Source: Fusibacillus kribbianus (GTDB lineage: Bacteria; Bacillota; Clostridia; Lachnospirales; Lachnospiraceae). Taken from it: DNA of 64,000 nucleotides. The notes beneath the pieces were generated by a model. That model was not told where the DNA came from. It made no database searches and was given only the letters and a program-made list of their open reading frames with translations. Position numbers and translations under genes: made by a program. Below, one piece after another: positions 50,689-59,217 of the stretch. Position 1 is the first letter of the stretch, and every line of letters begins with the position of its first letter. The DNA lies in assembly GCF_030053595.1 (NCBI RefSeq), contig NZ_JASGBQ010000003.1, forward strand, positions 124,001-188,000, in the 5' to 3' direction.

Positions 50689-51585
50689 ATGCAGAAAAAG
50701 CCCGTGAAAAAAGCTGTCATTCCGGCTGCCGGTCTGGGCACCCGTTTTCTCCCGGCCACGAAAGCCATTCCCAAGGAAATGCTGCCCATTGTAGACATCC
50801 CCACTGTTCAATATATCGTGGAAGAAGCCGTCCAGAGCGGCATTGAGGAAATCCTCATCATCACCAACTCCAACAAACACTGCATGGAGAACCATTTTGA
50901 CAAAAATTATGAGCTGGAAGCCCGCCTTCTGGAATCCGGCAAACAGGAAGAGGCAGATCTGATCAACAGCATCGCCGGCCTTGCCAACATTTATTATGTG
51001 CGCCAGAAGGAGCCCAAGGGACTCGGACACGCCGTCCTGTGCGCGAAGTCCTTCATCGGAAACGATCCCTTCGCCGTCCTCCTCGGCGACGATGTGGTCA
51101 TCAACGAGGGAGGCAAGCCCGCCCTGAAGCAGCTCATCGATGCTTACGATAAAATTGGCGCATCCGTAGTCGGCGTTCAGCAGGTGGCCGACAGCCAGGT
51201 CCATAAATACGGCATTGTGGCCCCCTCCATCCATCAGCCCTCCTGCGAGCCCCGCCTGAAAAAGCTGTATGACATGGTGGAAAAGCCCAAACTGGAGGAT
51301 GCGCCCAGCAACCTGGCCGTCCTCGGCCGTTATGTGCTGAAGCCGGAAATTTTCGACTATCTGGAGACACAGGGGGCTGGCGCCGGCGGAGAGATCCAGC
51401 TGACCGACGCCATCAAGCGTCTGATGTATACCCAGGCTGTCTATGCCTATGACTTTGAAGGCCACCGCTACGATGTGGGCGATAAATTCGGCTTCATCCA
51501 GGCGACCCTGGATTTCGCACTGGCCAGAGAGGATCTCAGGGAGCCAGTGGCTGCCTATGTGAAGGAGCTGGCCGAAAAACTGTAG
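50689..51585 (+). CDS. galU: UTP-glucose-1-phosphate uridylyltransferase
   Basis: 298 residues, GalU/GtaB type: KAVIPAAGLGTRFLPATKAIPKEMLPIVDIPTVQYIVEEAV, VLLGDDVVINE, GRYVLKPEIFDYLE and YDVGDKFGFIQATLDFAL. Makes UDP-glucose for glycolipids and polysaccharides. AAGGAG lies 9 bases before the ATG. Divergent from rfbA. Confidence 0.97.
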   Translation: MQKKPVKKAVIPAAGLGTRFLPATKAIPKEMLPIVDIPTVQYIVEEAVQSGIEEILIITNSNKHCMENHFDKNYELEARLLESGKQEEADLINSIAGLANIYYVRQKEPKGLGHAVLCAKSFIGNDPFAVLLGDDVVINEGGKPALKQLIDAYDKIGASVVGVQQVADSQVHKYGIVAPSIHQPSCEPRLKKLYDMVEKPKLEDAPSNLAVLGRYVLKPEIFDYLETQGAGAGGEIQLTDAIKRLMYTQAVYAYDFEGHRYDVGDKFGFIQATLDFALAREDLREPVAAYVKELAEKL

Positions 51586-51620
51586 GAGCCTGAGATCAGG
51601 CCGCAAAAAGGAGCATTCCC

Positions 51621-52067
51621 ATGATCTACTGTATTCTCGCCGCCTGTATTGTCGGAGCAGATCTCTATTTCAAAAGACAGATCGAAGTCCGTCCGGATAC
51701 CACCTTTCCCATTCATCTGAAAGGCGGTGTCCGTCTGGAAAAGCATCACAACAGAGGCTTCCTTCTCAACCGTCTGGAGGACCGTCCCGGACTTGTCCGA
51801 ATCGTGTCCGTGATGACGCTCCTCCCGCTGGTTTTCTGGTTTTTCCATCTGATCATCAAGAAAGCCGGAGCATTGGAAAAACTCGGAGCAGCCTGTCTTT
51901 TGGGCGGAGCCGTCTCCAATGTACAGGACCGCCTGATCCGCGGCTATGTGGTGGATTATCTGCGTCTTCCCATCAAAAAAATCCGCAATATCATATTCAA
52001 CATTGCGGATTTCTTTCTGTTTCTTGGCGCCTGGCTGACCGCCGTCAGCGCATTCTTTTCCAAATAA
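51621..52067 (+). CDS. signal peptidase II-like (LspA-family) protein
   Basis: 148 residues, four hydrophobic segments. LspA-like motifs: HNRGFLLNRL, then GGAVSNVQDRLIRGYVVDYLRLP and FNIADFFLFLGAW; the two catalytic Asp positions (DR and AD) are kept. The region between the first two motifs is more divergent than in housekeeping LspA, and the gene is not with rluD/ileS as usual, so it may be a paralogue. Predicted to cleave lipoprotein signal peptides. Follows galU by 35 bases, with AAGGAG 7 bases before the ATG. Confidence 0.72.
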   Translation: MIYCILAACIVGADLYFKRQIEVRPDTTFPIHLKGGVRLEKHHNRGFLLNRLEDRPGLVRIVSVMTLLPLVFWFFHLIIKKAGALEKLGAACLLGGAVSNVQDRLIRGYVVDYLRLPIKKIRNIIFNIADFFLFLGAWLTAVSAFFSK

Positions 52068-52074
52068 GTACTGT

Positions 52075-52755
52075 CTAAATAATGTATTTTTCCTGCCGGT
52101 ATTTATTCATCATGGCCTTGAAGATCTCACCGTTTCCCGGAGGCGTATAGGTGATGGCATTGGCTCCCGCATCAATGGTCCGTTTGATGCTCTCATCCGT
52201 ATTTCCTCCGGTGGCAATGATCGGCACACGGGGATAGCTTTTTCTGATCTTCGCCACGATCTCCGGAGTTTTATCAGCGCCCGACACATTTAATATGGAA
52301 GCGCCGCTCTCCAGCCGCTTCCCGATATCGGTCTTTTCTGACACGACCGTAATCACAATGGGGATCTCTACCTTTTTGCGGAGATATTCCAGGGTCTCAT
52401 TGGGCGTCGGCGCATTGACCACCACTCCGTGTGCCCCCTGAAACTCTGCATCCTCCGCCAGATTTGTCACCCGGCGACCGGTAGTGGTGCCCCCGCCCAC
52501 GCCGCAGAATACCGGAAGATCCGAAGAAGTGATCAGCGCATGGGTAATGATGGGCTGCGGTGTGAAGGGGTATACTGCCATGACTGCATTGGCATTACAG
52601 TTTCTGATAATCGCAATATCAGTAGTAAAAACCAGAGATTTGATCAGTTTTCCAAAAATCCGTATTCCGCTGGCCTCCTCAATCACCTCCGGCAAAAGCA
52701 CCATATGCTTTCTCAGATTTCCTTCGATCACCGGCACATACTTCTTTTCTCCCAT
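52075..52755 (-). CDS. TIM-barrel-like protein, function unknown
   Basis: 226 residues. Repeated strand-helix pattern with ends that look like a phosphate-binding TIM barrel: VFCGVGGGTTTG, AHGVVVNAPTPNETLEYLRKKVEIPIVITVVSE, ILNVSGADKTPEIVAKIR, VPIIATGGNTDESIKRTIDAGANAITYTPPGNGEIF. The last two match the GG(N) and closing phosphate loops of ThiE- or NanE-like barrels. No family name comes to mind with confidence. GAGGG precedes the ATG. It follows the S8 peptidase gene by 30 bases and is convergent with the LspA-like gene. Confidence 0.6.
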   Translation of the reverse strand: MGEKKYVPVIEGNLRKHMVLLPEVIEEASGIRIFGKLIKSLVFTTDIAIIRNCNANAVMAVYPFTPQPIITHALITSSDLPVFCGVGGGTTTGRRVTNLAEDAEFQGAHGVVVNAPTPNETLEYLRKKVEIPIVITVVSEKTDIGKRLESGASILNVSGADKTPEIVAKIRKSYPRVPIIATGGNTDESIKRTIDAGANAITYTPPGNGEIFKAMMNKYRQEKYII

Positions 52756-52785
52756 AGGCAGTTCCCTCTTTCCATATACTGTATA

Positions 52786-54504
52786 TTAAAGTGAAATAGT
52801 TTCAAAAATGTGAAAAACATCCAGCGCTCCATATCCGGAAGAACGGTTGGGATACGTCACCAGAGGCAGACGGTCTGCCCCCCGGATCATGAGACTTTTA
52901 ACATCCTGGCTTCTCATCCACCTGTAATTCCCCTGCAGGATCCCCCATTGCAGCAGAAGAGCTGCTGCTCCGGCTCCGTGGGCTGCCGCCACACTCGTTC
53001 CGCTCTTTGTTCCGAACCGACCTCCCGGCAACGCTCCGTAGATGTCGACGCCGGGTGCCACCAGATCCGGTTTGATCCGTCCGTTCCTGGTAAATCCCCG
53101 CCCCGAATGGATATACAGGCTGTTCTGCCTGTGATTGTAGGCTCCAAAGGTAATGGGCTCTGCAGCCGCCGACGGCACCGTCAGCGTCGTATCCGGATTC
53201 GGCCGCAGAAACACCGTGTCCGCCTCGGAAAAGCCCTCCATGGGCAGCCAGATATGAAACTGTCCATTGACAAACTGTTCATTGTAAACCACCAGTGTCC
53301 AGATTCCCGGCGTCGGATCCGCCATCCGTATTCGGATCACAAAGCTTCCGGACTGACGCTCTACCAGCTGGTAATCCACATAGACCACCGTTTTTTCCAT
53401 GGTAAACTGAAACACCTGATTGTGATTGAGCCTGGGGAGCACCCGGCTGGTGCTCTCCCCTGTCGGTGACAGGAGCTGCACACTGTACACCTCCGGCGTC
53501 TCTGCCCAAAGCTCCATAGTAATTCCGTTTTCATTCTGCGGGATCCGCAGTTCCACGTAGTCGCTTCCGCCCTGTGCCGGGATCGTTCCGAAATAGTGAT
53601 GCCCCCGGTTGGACTCATTTCCGGAAGGAAGGACCACCGCATTGCCCGTCCGCTTCGCCGCATCGTTCAGGACACAGGAAAGCGGCCCATTTCCATCGTG
53701 ATCTCCCCAGTTGGTTCCTACGCCTGCCAGAATCACCAGAGGCATCTTCAGTTTCTCACCCAGTTCCGTCAGATACCGGACCCCCATCATCAGATCCGTC
53801 TCCTGATACGCCGCTGCATTTTCCCTGATCAGAAAAAATCGTCTCAGATATTCCTTGGCCGGCTTCAGCTTGACCATGGCGATGGACGCCGCGGGAGCTG
53901 CCCCGGTAAAATCCCGATCCGGCAGATTACTGCCCGCCGCCACGGAAGCCAGAAAGGTTCCATGGCCGTTTTCATCGACGGATGGTACAAATAGCCTCCC
54001 GTTTTCCGCTGTCAATGCTTCATCGATTTCCGCCTTTGTATATTCTGTTCCGTACAGAAAGCCCTCTGGAGGCTCTCCCTCCTGAATGGTCTGATCCCAG
54101 ATCCGAAGGATTCTGCTCTTTCCTCCGCCGTCCAGAAAAACCGGATTTTCATAGTCGATCCCCGTATCGAGAAGTCCGATCAGTACCCCCTGTCCATCCA
54201 GTCCCAGTACCGGCTGGTTCCTGGCCCGCAAAATTCCCGAAGCCTCCATGTTGGTGGTATCAGTCAGACCATAGAGCCGGGGGATCGCCGTATAATCATA
54301 AAACTGGACCGAAGCCGGCGGCAGAAGCCTTCTGTTTACATGAATGATCCCCCAGTTTTCCGACACCATCTCTCCGCAGAAGAAATCGGAAAGGGACTGT
54401 TCTTTGAGAAACCGATCCCCCGGAAGGATAAAATCTTCATACGCGTTGGATAGAATACGGTTCCTGCACTCTTCTGTTTCTTCAAAAAAACCGGTGTTGT
54501 CCAT
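52786..54504 (-). CDS. S8 (subtilisin-family) serine peptidase without signal peptide
   Basis: 572 residues from the ATG at 54504 (GGGAGG upstream); the longer frame to 54531 lacks a site. Catalytic triad is complete: Asp in VLIGLLDTGIDYEN, His in ENGHGTFLASVAAGS, Ser in KSGTSVAAAHGAGAAALL, where the usual AAP is AAAH. A large insert (about residues 330-440) lies between His and Ser, as in the clostridial Csp-like subtilases. No signal peptide or membrane segment, so it is cytoplasmic or exported by another route. A short N-terminal region (1-85) may act as a prodomain. It lies downstream of a ClpX-like gene, suggesting linked proteolysis. Confidence 0.88.
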   Translation of the reverse strand: MDNTGFFEETEECRNRILSNAYEDFILPGDRFLKEQSLSDFFCGEMVSENWGIIHVNRRLLPPASVQFYDYTAIPRLYGLTDTTNMEASGILRARNQPVLGLDGQGVLIGLLDTGIDYENPVFLDGGGKSRILRIWDQTIQEGEPPEGFLYGTEYTKAEIDEALTAENGRLFVPSVDENGHGTFLASVAAGSNLPDRDFTGAAPAASIAMVKLKPAKEYLRRFFLIRENAAAYQETDLMMGVRYLTELGEKLKMPLVILAGVGTNWGDHDGNGPLSCVLNDAAKRTGNAVVLPSGNESNRGHHYFGTIPAQGGSDYVELRIPQNENGITMELWAETPEVYSVQLLSPTGESTSRVLPRLNHNQVFQFTMEKTVVYVDYQLVERQSGSFVIRIRMADPTPGIWTLVVYNEQFVNGQFHIWLPMEGFSEADTVFLRPNPDTTLTVPSAAAEPITFGAYNHRQNSLYIHSGRGFTRNGRIKPDLVAPGVDIYGALPGGRFGTKSGTSVAAAHGAGAAALLLQWGILQGNYRWMRSQDVKSLMIRGADRLPLVTYPNRSSGYGALDVFHIFETISL

Positions 54505-54537
54505 ATGATCAAGCCTCCCGGGCCTTATCATATGATT

Positions 54538-56004
54538 TTATGCATGGACTCCCAGCCGCATTACGCCCCGCATATCGATAATGGGGCCTCCCGTTTTTTC
54601 GATATAAGCCTTTGTGATCGTCACGCGGCCGATATTGTCATCCTTGGGAATTTCATACATGATATCCAGCATATATTCCTCCAGGATCGCCCGCAGAGCT
54701 CTGGCTCCTGTATGGCGCTCCATAGCCTTTTCGGCAATGGCCTCCAGCGCATCATCCTCAAAAACAAGCTGCACCTCATCCATTTGAAGAAGCTTCTCAT
54801 ATTGCTTTAAGATCGCATTTTTCGGCTCCTTCAGAATCCGTATCATAAATTCTTTGGTGAGTGCCTCCAGGGACACAAGGACCGGAAGCCGCCCCAGGAA
54901 CTCGGGGATCATGCCGAATTTCTTCAAATCATCCATTTCCGCTTTGCACAGAAGATTTTCATCCTGATCATACCGGTCCCTAAGCTCTGCCCGGAAGCCG
55001 ATGGAAGACTCCTTCGTGAGTCTCTCCTTGATGATCTCCTCCAGATCAGGGAACGCGCCCCCGCAGATGAAAAGGATATTGTTGGTATTCACGGTCGTCA
55101 TGGGCACCATGGCATTCTTACTGTTGGATCCCACCGGGACCTCGACCTCGCTGCCCTCCAGCATCTTTAAAAGTTCCTGCTGCACGGATTCCCCGCTGAC
55201 ATCTCTCGTATTCGTATTGCGTTTTTTTGCAATCTTATCTATTTCGTCAATATAGATAATGCCCTGCTCCGCCTTCTCCACGTCATTGCCGGCGGCCTGA
55301 AGAAGCTTGGAAACCACGCTTTCGATATCATCGCCGATGTATCCGGCTTCTGTAAGTGATGTGGCATCTGCGATGGCAAGAGGCACATCCAGAAGTCTGG
55401 CCAGTGTCTTCACCAGATAGGTTTTTCCGCTTCCGGTGGGGCCCAGCAGCAGCATATTGGACTTTTCGATCTCAATACCATCGGTATTATCTGCACACAC
55501 CCGTTTATAATGGTTGTAGACTGCCACAGAAATGGCCTTCTTTGCCTTTTCCTGTCCCACCACATACTCGTCCAGCATCTGTTTGATCTGATGAGGCGCC
55601 GGAATTGTCTTTCTGTCAAAAACAGGCTTTTTTTCCTTTTCCTTTTTCTTTTTGATCCTCTGATTCTTGGGTATCTCCCGTTCTCCGATGCCAAGATCGG
55701 CCAGATTGATCACACCGACGCCGGGAATATTGGAAAGCGCAGAAAGATCAAAGCCATCCTGGCCATTGCCCGGCACTCCCAGATTGATCCCATAAGGCGC
55801 ACCATTCTTCTCAAAGCTGTCAAACGCCTTCTGCATACAATCCCGGCAGATGGTAATGTTCCCCGGCATGGTGATCATTTTCCCCGCTCTGCTCTCCGGT
55901 CTCCGGCAGACGAAGCATATTTTCTCGTATTCGTCCTCTTTCTGCTCCTGCTTTTCCTGCTCCATAATCTCTTCTGATTTATCTTCATCAAACTGTTTTT
56001 CCAT
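54538..56004 (-). CDS. ClpX-like AAA+ unfoldase
   Basis: 488 residues from the ATG at 56004, about 60-70 longer than ordinary ClpX. A treble-clef zinc site CFVCRRPES...ICRDC is at the N-terminus, but an extra acidic segment precedes it and a linker of about 70 residues with a basic run (KNQRIKKKKEKEKK) follows. AAA+ core: DEYVVGQEKAKKAISVAVYNHYKRV, Walker A GPTGSGKTYLVKTLA, ADATSLTEAGYIGDD, Walker B GIIYIDEIDKI and sensor-2 HTGARALRAILEE. The IGF loop for ClpP docking is not obvious: the place reads ESSIGFRAEL, which does contain IGF. Probably a second ClpX paralogue. Own promoter at 56038-56066. Confidence 0.85.
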   Translation of the reverse strand: MEKQFDEDKSEEIMEQEKQEQKEDEYEKICFVCRRPESRAGKMITMPGNITICRDCMQKAFDSFEKNGAPYGINLGVPGNGQDGFDLSALSNIPGVGVINLADLGIGEREIPKNQRIKKKKEKEKKPVFDRKTIPAPHQIKQMLDEYVVGQEKAKKAISVAVYNHYKRVCADNTDGIEIEKSNMLLLGPTGSGKTYLVKTLARLLDVPLAIADATSLTEAGYIGDDIESVVSKLLQAAGNDVEKAEQGIIYIDEIDKIAKKRNTNTRDVSGESVQQELLKMLEGSEVEVPVGSNSKNAMVPMTTVNTNNILFICGGAFPDLEEIIKERLTKESSIGFRAELRDRYDQDENLLCKAEMDDLKKFGMIPEFLGRLPVLVSLEALTKEFMIRILKEPKNAILKQYEKLLQMDEVQLVFEDDALEAIAEKAMERHTGARALRAILEEYMLDIMYEIPKDDNIGRVTITKAYIEKTGGPIIDMRGVMRLGVHA

Positions 56005-56037
56005 AGATCCTATCTCCCTTTTCTGCACTCTTTTCTC

Positions 56038-56066
56038 ATTATATATGAGATGCCTCCGTGGAACAA
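56038..56066 (-). promoter_or_regulatory. promoter of the clpX-like/S8 operon
   Basis: Minus strand TTGTTC (56066-56061), 17-base spacer, TATAAT (56043-56038). Confidence 0.78.
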
Positions 56067-56092
56067 GTAAACTTTTTATGAACCGGGACCGG

Positions 56093-56130
56093 AAAGGCCC
56101 TGCAGAATCCGATACCGGAACCGCAGGGCC
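56093..56130 (-). terminator. terminator after htrA
   Basis: Minus strand stem GGCCCTGC (56130-56123) with GCAGGGCC (56103-56096) and inner TCCGGTATCGGA pairing; followed by TTT only, so of moderate strength. Confidence 0.65.
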
Positions 56131-56160
56131 TCCACCCGATTGTTTTCCTGTTTTTACTTT

Positions 56161-57522
56161 TTACTGGCTCTGATAATCTCTTTTATAGCCCAGTGTAACT
56201 GTAATCTCCATTGTCTTATACTGACCATCCTCCAGCCTCTCAATGGTCAATTCGATCTCCGTGCCGCCGGCATAATAGCTCAGCTGTGTTTTCAGTTCAT
56301 CCATGGAAGAGATCCCCTCTCCCTCAACCGCTGTGATAATGTCTCTTTCCCTCAGCTCGGAAGAAGCCGCCGGTCCGTTCTCCACAATGCTGTATACATA
56401 CACACCTTCCGGCATATTGTACTGCTGAGCATTGGTCCCATTCATGTCCACACCATTGATACCCAGCCAGGATGCATCCTTCTCGTCCACTGCTGTTCTT
56501 GTCTGCTTGGTCATCAGATTGCTGATGATATCCTGTGCCTCCGATACAGGGATGGCAAACCCCATGCCCTCCACATCCTCGCTGGAATATTTGGCAGAAT
56601 TAATACCGATGACCTCACCCTTCAGATTCAGCAGCGCACCTCCGCTGTTGCCGGGATTGATTGCCGCATCTGTCTGAAGAAGCGTCAGTGTGTTGCCGTT
56701 GATGGTCACCTCACGGCTCAGGGCACTTACATAGCCATGGGTCAGGGACTGTCCGTAGCCGAGAGCGTTGCCGATGGCGATCACTTCGTCTCCCACCTGC
56801 AGGCTGTTGGAATCTCCCAGGGTAGCGATCTTTATGGAACCCATGGTTTCCTCACTCAGCGACTCAAGAGAAACAGCGATCACCGCCAGATCATTCTTCT
56901 CAGCCGTTCCCTTCACCTGGGCATCTGCCGTGCTGTCGTCAATAAAGGTCACCTTCAGGGAATTTGCCCCGTCGATCACATGATAGTTAGTCAGCACAAG
57001 AAGTTCCGTATCGTTCTGCCCAATGATGATGCCGGAACCGCTGCCGGTCACTTCCTGGCTTCCTCCTCCGTAGAAGAAATAGCTCCAGTCATTGCTCTGA
57101 TAGATCTGCGTATTGGTAATAGCTACAATGGACGGCATGGCGTTCTTTGCTACCTCTGCAACGCTGCTCCCCGTGCTTCCCGTGGAAGCAGTATTGGTCG
57201 GCGTCGTCTCTGCAGTCCCGATCTTCGTTGTTTTTGTCTGATCGGCCGCATCCACCGCCTTCTGAAGCTTCGCCTCATAACCGCTGATCTTCATCACGCC
57301 CATGAAAGCTCCTGCTCCTGCTCCTCCGAACAGGATCCCGCACAGAAGAAACACTCCCAGCTTCCGGAAGAGGCCTCCGCTTCTTCTCTTTTTCTTTTCC
57401 GGCTTCTTTGGACTGCCAGGTTCCATGGGATCCGTCGGTATATATGTGTATGCGTACGACGAATGATCTTCTTCCTGGCCATATCCGCCCTGAAGGCTTC
57501 CATTTTCATAATATTCATTCAT
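56161..57522 (-). CDS. HtrA/DegP-family serine protease, membrane-anchored
   Basis: 453 residues. Cytoplasmic N-terminus rich in Tyr, Gly and Pro (about 1-50), one membrane segment (KLGVFLLCGILFGGAGAGAFMGV), a Thr/Ser linker, then a trypsin-like domain with His in VLTNYHVIDGA, Asp in EKNDLAVIAV and Ser in INPGNSGGALLN. A C-terminal PDZ domain (GVYVYSIVENGPAASSELRERDIITAVEG) follows. Degrades or refolds misfolded proteins at the outer face of the membrane. Between terminators, so monocistronic. Confidence 0.95.
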   Translation of the reverse strand: MNEYYENGSLQGGYGQEEDHSSYAYTYIPTDPMEPGSPKKPEKKKRRSGGLFRKLGVFLLCGILFGGAGAGAFMGVMKISGYEAKLQKAVDAADQTKTTKIGTAETTPTNTASTGSTGSSVAEVAKNAMPSIVAITNTQIYQSNDWSYFFYGGGSQEVTGSGSGIIIGQNDTELLVLTNYHVIDGANSLKVTFIDDSTADAQVKGTAEKNDLAVIAVSLESLSEETMGSIKIATLGDSNSLQVGDEVIAIGNALGYGQSLTHGYVSALSREVTINGNTLTLLQTDAAINPGNSGGALLNLKGEVIGINSAKYSSEDVEGMGFAIPVSEAQDIISNLMTKQTRTAVDEKDASWLGINGVDMNGTNAQQYNMPEGVYVYSIVENGPAASSELRERDIITAVEGEGISSMDELKTQLSYYAGGTEIELTIERLEDGQYKTMEITVTLGYKRDYQSQ

Positions 57523-57635
57523 ACGATCATATCCTTTCTCAGTCCGTTTTCTTTATCTGATGAACATAGAATACCAGTTAAATGTGATGAAACTGTGTTA
57601 TAAGCTTGAAAAAAATATGTTATTTTCACAAATTA

Positions 57636-57664
57636 ACAGGCGGCTGCACCCGGCAGCCGCCTGT
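57636..57664 (-). terminator. terminator after the second LCP gene
   Basis: Minus strand: perfect 12-bp stem ACAGGCGGCTGC/GCAGCCGCCTGT (57664-57636), loop of 5, then TAATTTG. The downstream 57523-57635 holds the htrA leader, with no promoter that I can fix. Confidence 0.8.
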
Positions 57665-57679
57665 CACTGTGTCATTTCA

Positions 57680-59188
57680 TCAATTTGTTCTGTCTTCCGC
57701 GGAATATCCGGTCAGTGCCTCGATCTTATTACTGATCTGTTTTACCGTAGAGGATGGCTCGTAAGTGGTATCACCGAAAAGCTCCTGATGGAACTGGGTC
57801 ACATCCTCGGCAAGACCGAGGGGAACCTTTACGGACGCCCCGCCAACCATGGCATCCACCTGGTGATACGGGAAGGCTGCCGTCTTTGTGATCTTATAAG
57901 AACCGATATCGGGAACAAGGGCCAGCACATCTGCCAGGGTCAGATTGGTCCGGATCTCGGGAAATACTGCATTGCATATGTCTAAAAGCTGCGACGCGCT
58001 GGCGCTCTTTGCCTTGTCCAGGATCATACCGATCACTTCCCTCTGCCGCTGGGCACGGCCGTCATCTCCACCATTGTTGTGACGGATCCGGCAGTAGGCC
58101 ACCGTCTGGATCCCATCCAGAGTCTGAAGGCCGGGGCCTTTCAGCTGAACCGATCCCTTTCCCAATCCGGTCGCCCAGCTCTTGGTCTCCTCCACCGTAT
58201 TGGTGATATAGCCGTTGATCTCACCCATCATGGTCTCCGGGACGTCAATTTCCAGACCGCCCAGTAGATCCACCACCTGAGCCACTGCATACCAGTTGAC
58301 ACTCACATACTCAGTGATCTGCAGATCCAGGTTTTTGTTGATGGCATTCAAGGCTCCCAGCTCCTCCCCGGTATGATAGGCGTTGTTGGCCTTGGCATAT
58401 TTATCCATATCACCGGTGCTCAGATCCGGAACATTCCAGTAGGTATCCCGAAGCACCGAGGTGAGAGAGATCTCGCCGGTTTTATTGTCAACGTTGGCGA
58501 CCATGATCACATCGCTGTGGCTTCCGTTCTCATCAATGCCGAAAATGGCAATGGTCCGGTATCCCTCCATGCTCTTGAGTGTGTTTTCTGACAGTTCATT
58601 GACATGGACATCCTTTTTCCCGAAGGATGCCTTCTGAATCAGATCCCATTTGGAGATCACAAAAAGACAAAGAAGGACGAGCACGAGCAGAACACCCTCC
58701 ACTGCAAATAAAATCTTTCTGTTGCGGCGTTTCTTTTTTGCCTTTGCGGAGAGCCGCTTCTTTCCGTTTCTCCCTGACGGTGCCGTTTCTGTTCTGGTCC
58801 GTTTTCTGGTGGACATATCCTCATAGGAATCGTCGTAAGCGGCCGTTCTTCTGTCACTTGTCCGCCTGTCGTAAGGATCCGTACCCATGGTTCTCCTGGA
58901 GGTTCCGGTTCTGGCAGATGCGCCGTAAGGCGCTCCCGCACTGTAGGAGGTCCTTGAAGCAGATCTGCTTCCTGTCCCGGAAGCGGTTCTCGCTCCCGCT
59001 GCGGTCCTTGCTCCGCTTCCCGTCGACGTGCTTCTTGTCCCGGAGGCCGTTCTCCTGCTGCCGGCTGTCTGTCCCGTGGTATTCTTCCTCCTCTGGGAAG
59101 TCATTTCTGCATCAGGCCGCACACGCCTGCGCTGCTCCAGCTCCCGTCTGCGGCTTTCATATTCATATTCATCGTCTCTGTATCTCAT
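57680..59188 (-). CDS. LytR-CpsA-Psr (LCP) family protein with long basic N-terminus
   Basis: 502 residues. The first 160 are cytoplasmic low complexity (Arg, Ser, Thr, Gly and Ala in short repeats such as GARTA and GTRST) and probably disordered. One membrane segment (ILFAVEGVLLVLVLLCLFVISKW) is followed by the LCP domain: IAIFGIDENGSHSDVIMVANVD, TSVLRDTYWNVP with the key Arg, AVAQVVDLLGGLEIDV and YCRIRHNNGGDDGRAQRQREVI. Ligates lipid-linked glycans to the wall. It follows the WcaJ-type transferase by 29 bases, so one transcript makes the first and last enzymes of a glycan pathway. A different LCP protein is at 6758-7975. Confidence 0.94.
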   Translation of the reverse strand: MRYRDDEYEYESRRRELEQRRRVRPDAEMTSQRRKNTTGQTAGSRRTASGTRSTSTGSGARTAAGARTASGTGSRSASRTSYSAGAPYGASARTGTSRRTMGTDPYDRRTSDRRTAAYDDSYEDMSTRKRTRTETAPSGRNGKKRLSAKAKKKRRNRKILFAVEGVLLVLVLLCLFVISKWDLIQKASFGKKDVHVNELSENTLKSMEGYRTIAIFGIDENGSHSDVIMVANVDNKTGEISLTSVLRDTYWNVPDLSTGDMDKYAKANNAYHTGEELGALNAINKNLDLQITEYVSVNWYAVAQVVDLLGGLEIDVPETMMGEINGYITNTVEETKSWATGLGKGSVQLKGPGLQTLDGIQTVAYCRIRHNNGGDDGRAQRQREVIGMILDKAKSASASQLLDICNAVFPEIRTNLTLADVLALVPDIGSYKITKTAAFPYHQVDAMVGGASVKVPLGLAEDVTQFHQELFGDTTYEPSSTVKQISNKIEALTGYSAEDRTN

Positions 59189-59217
59189 GGCCTGTTCCTT
59201 TCCACATTCTGCATTTT

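Noticed and set aside
50662-51606. Open frame of 314 codons on the minus strand
   Set aside because: It is antisense to galU over its full length, has no ribosome site and no recognisable domain; it follows from codon use of galU.
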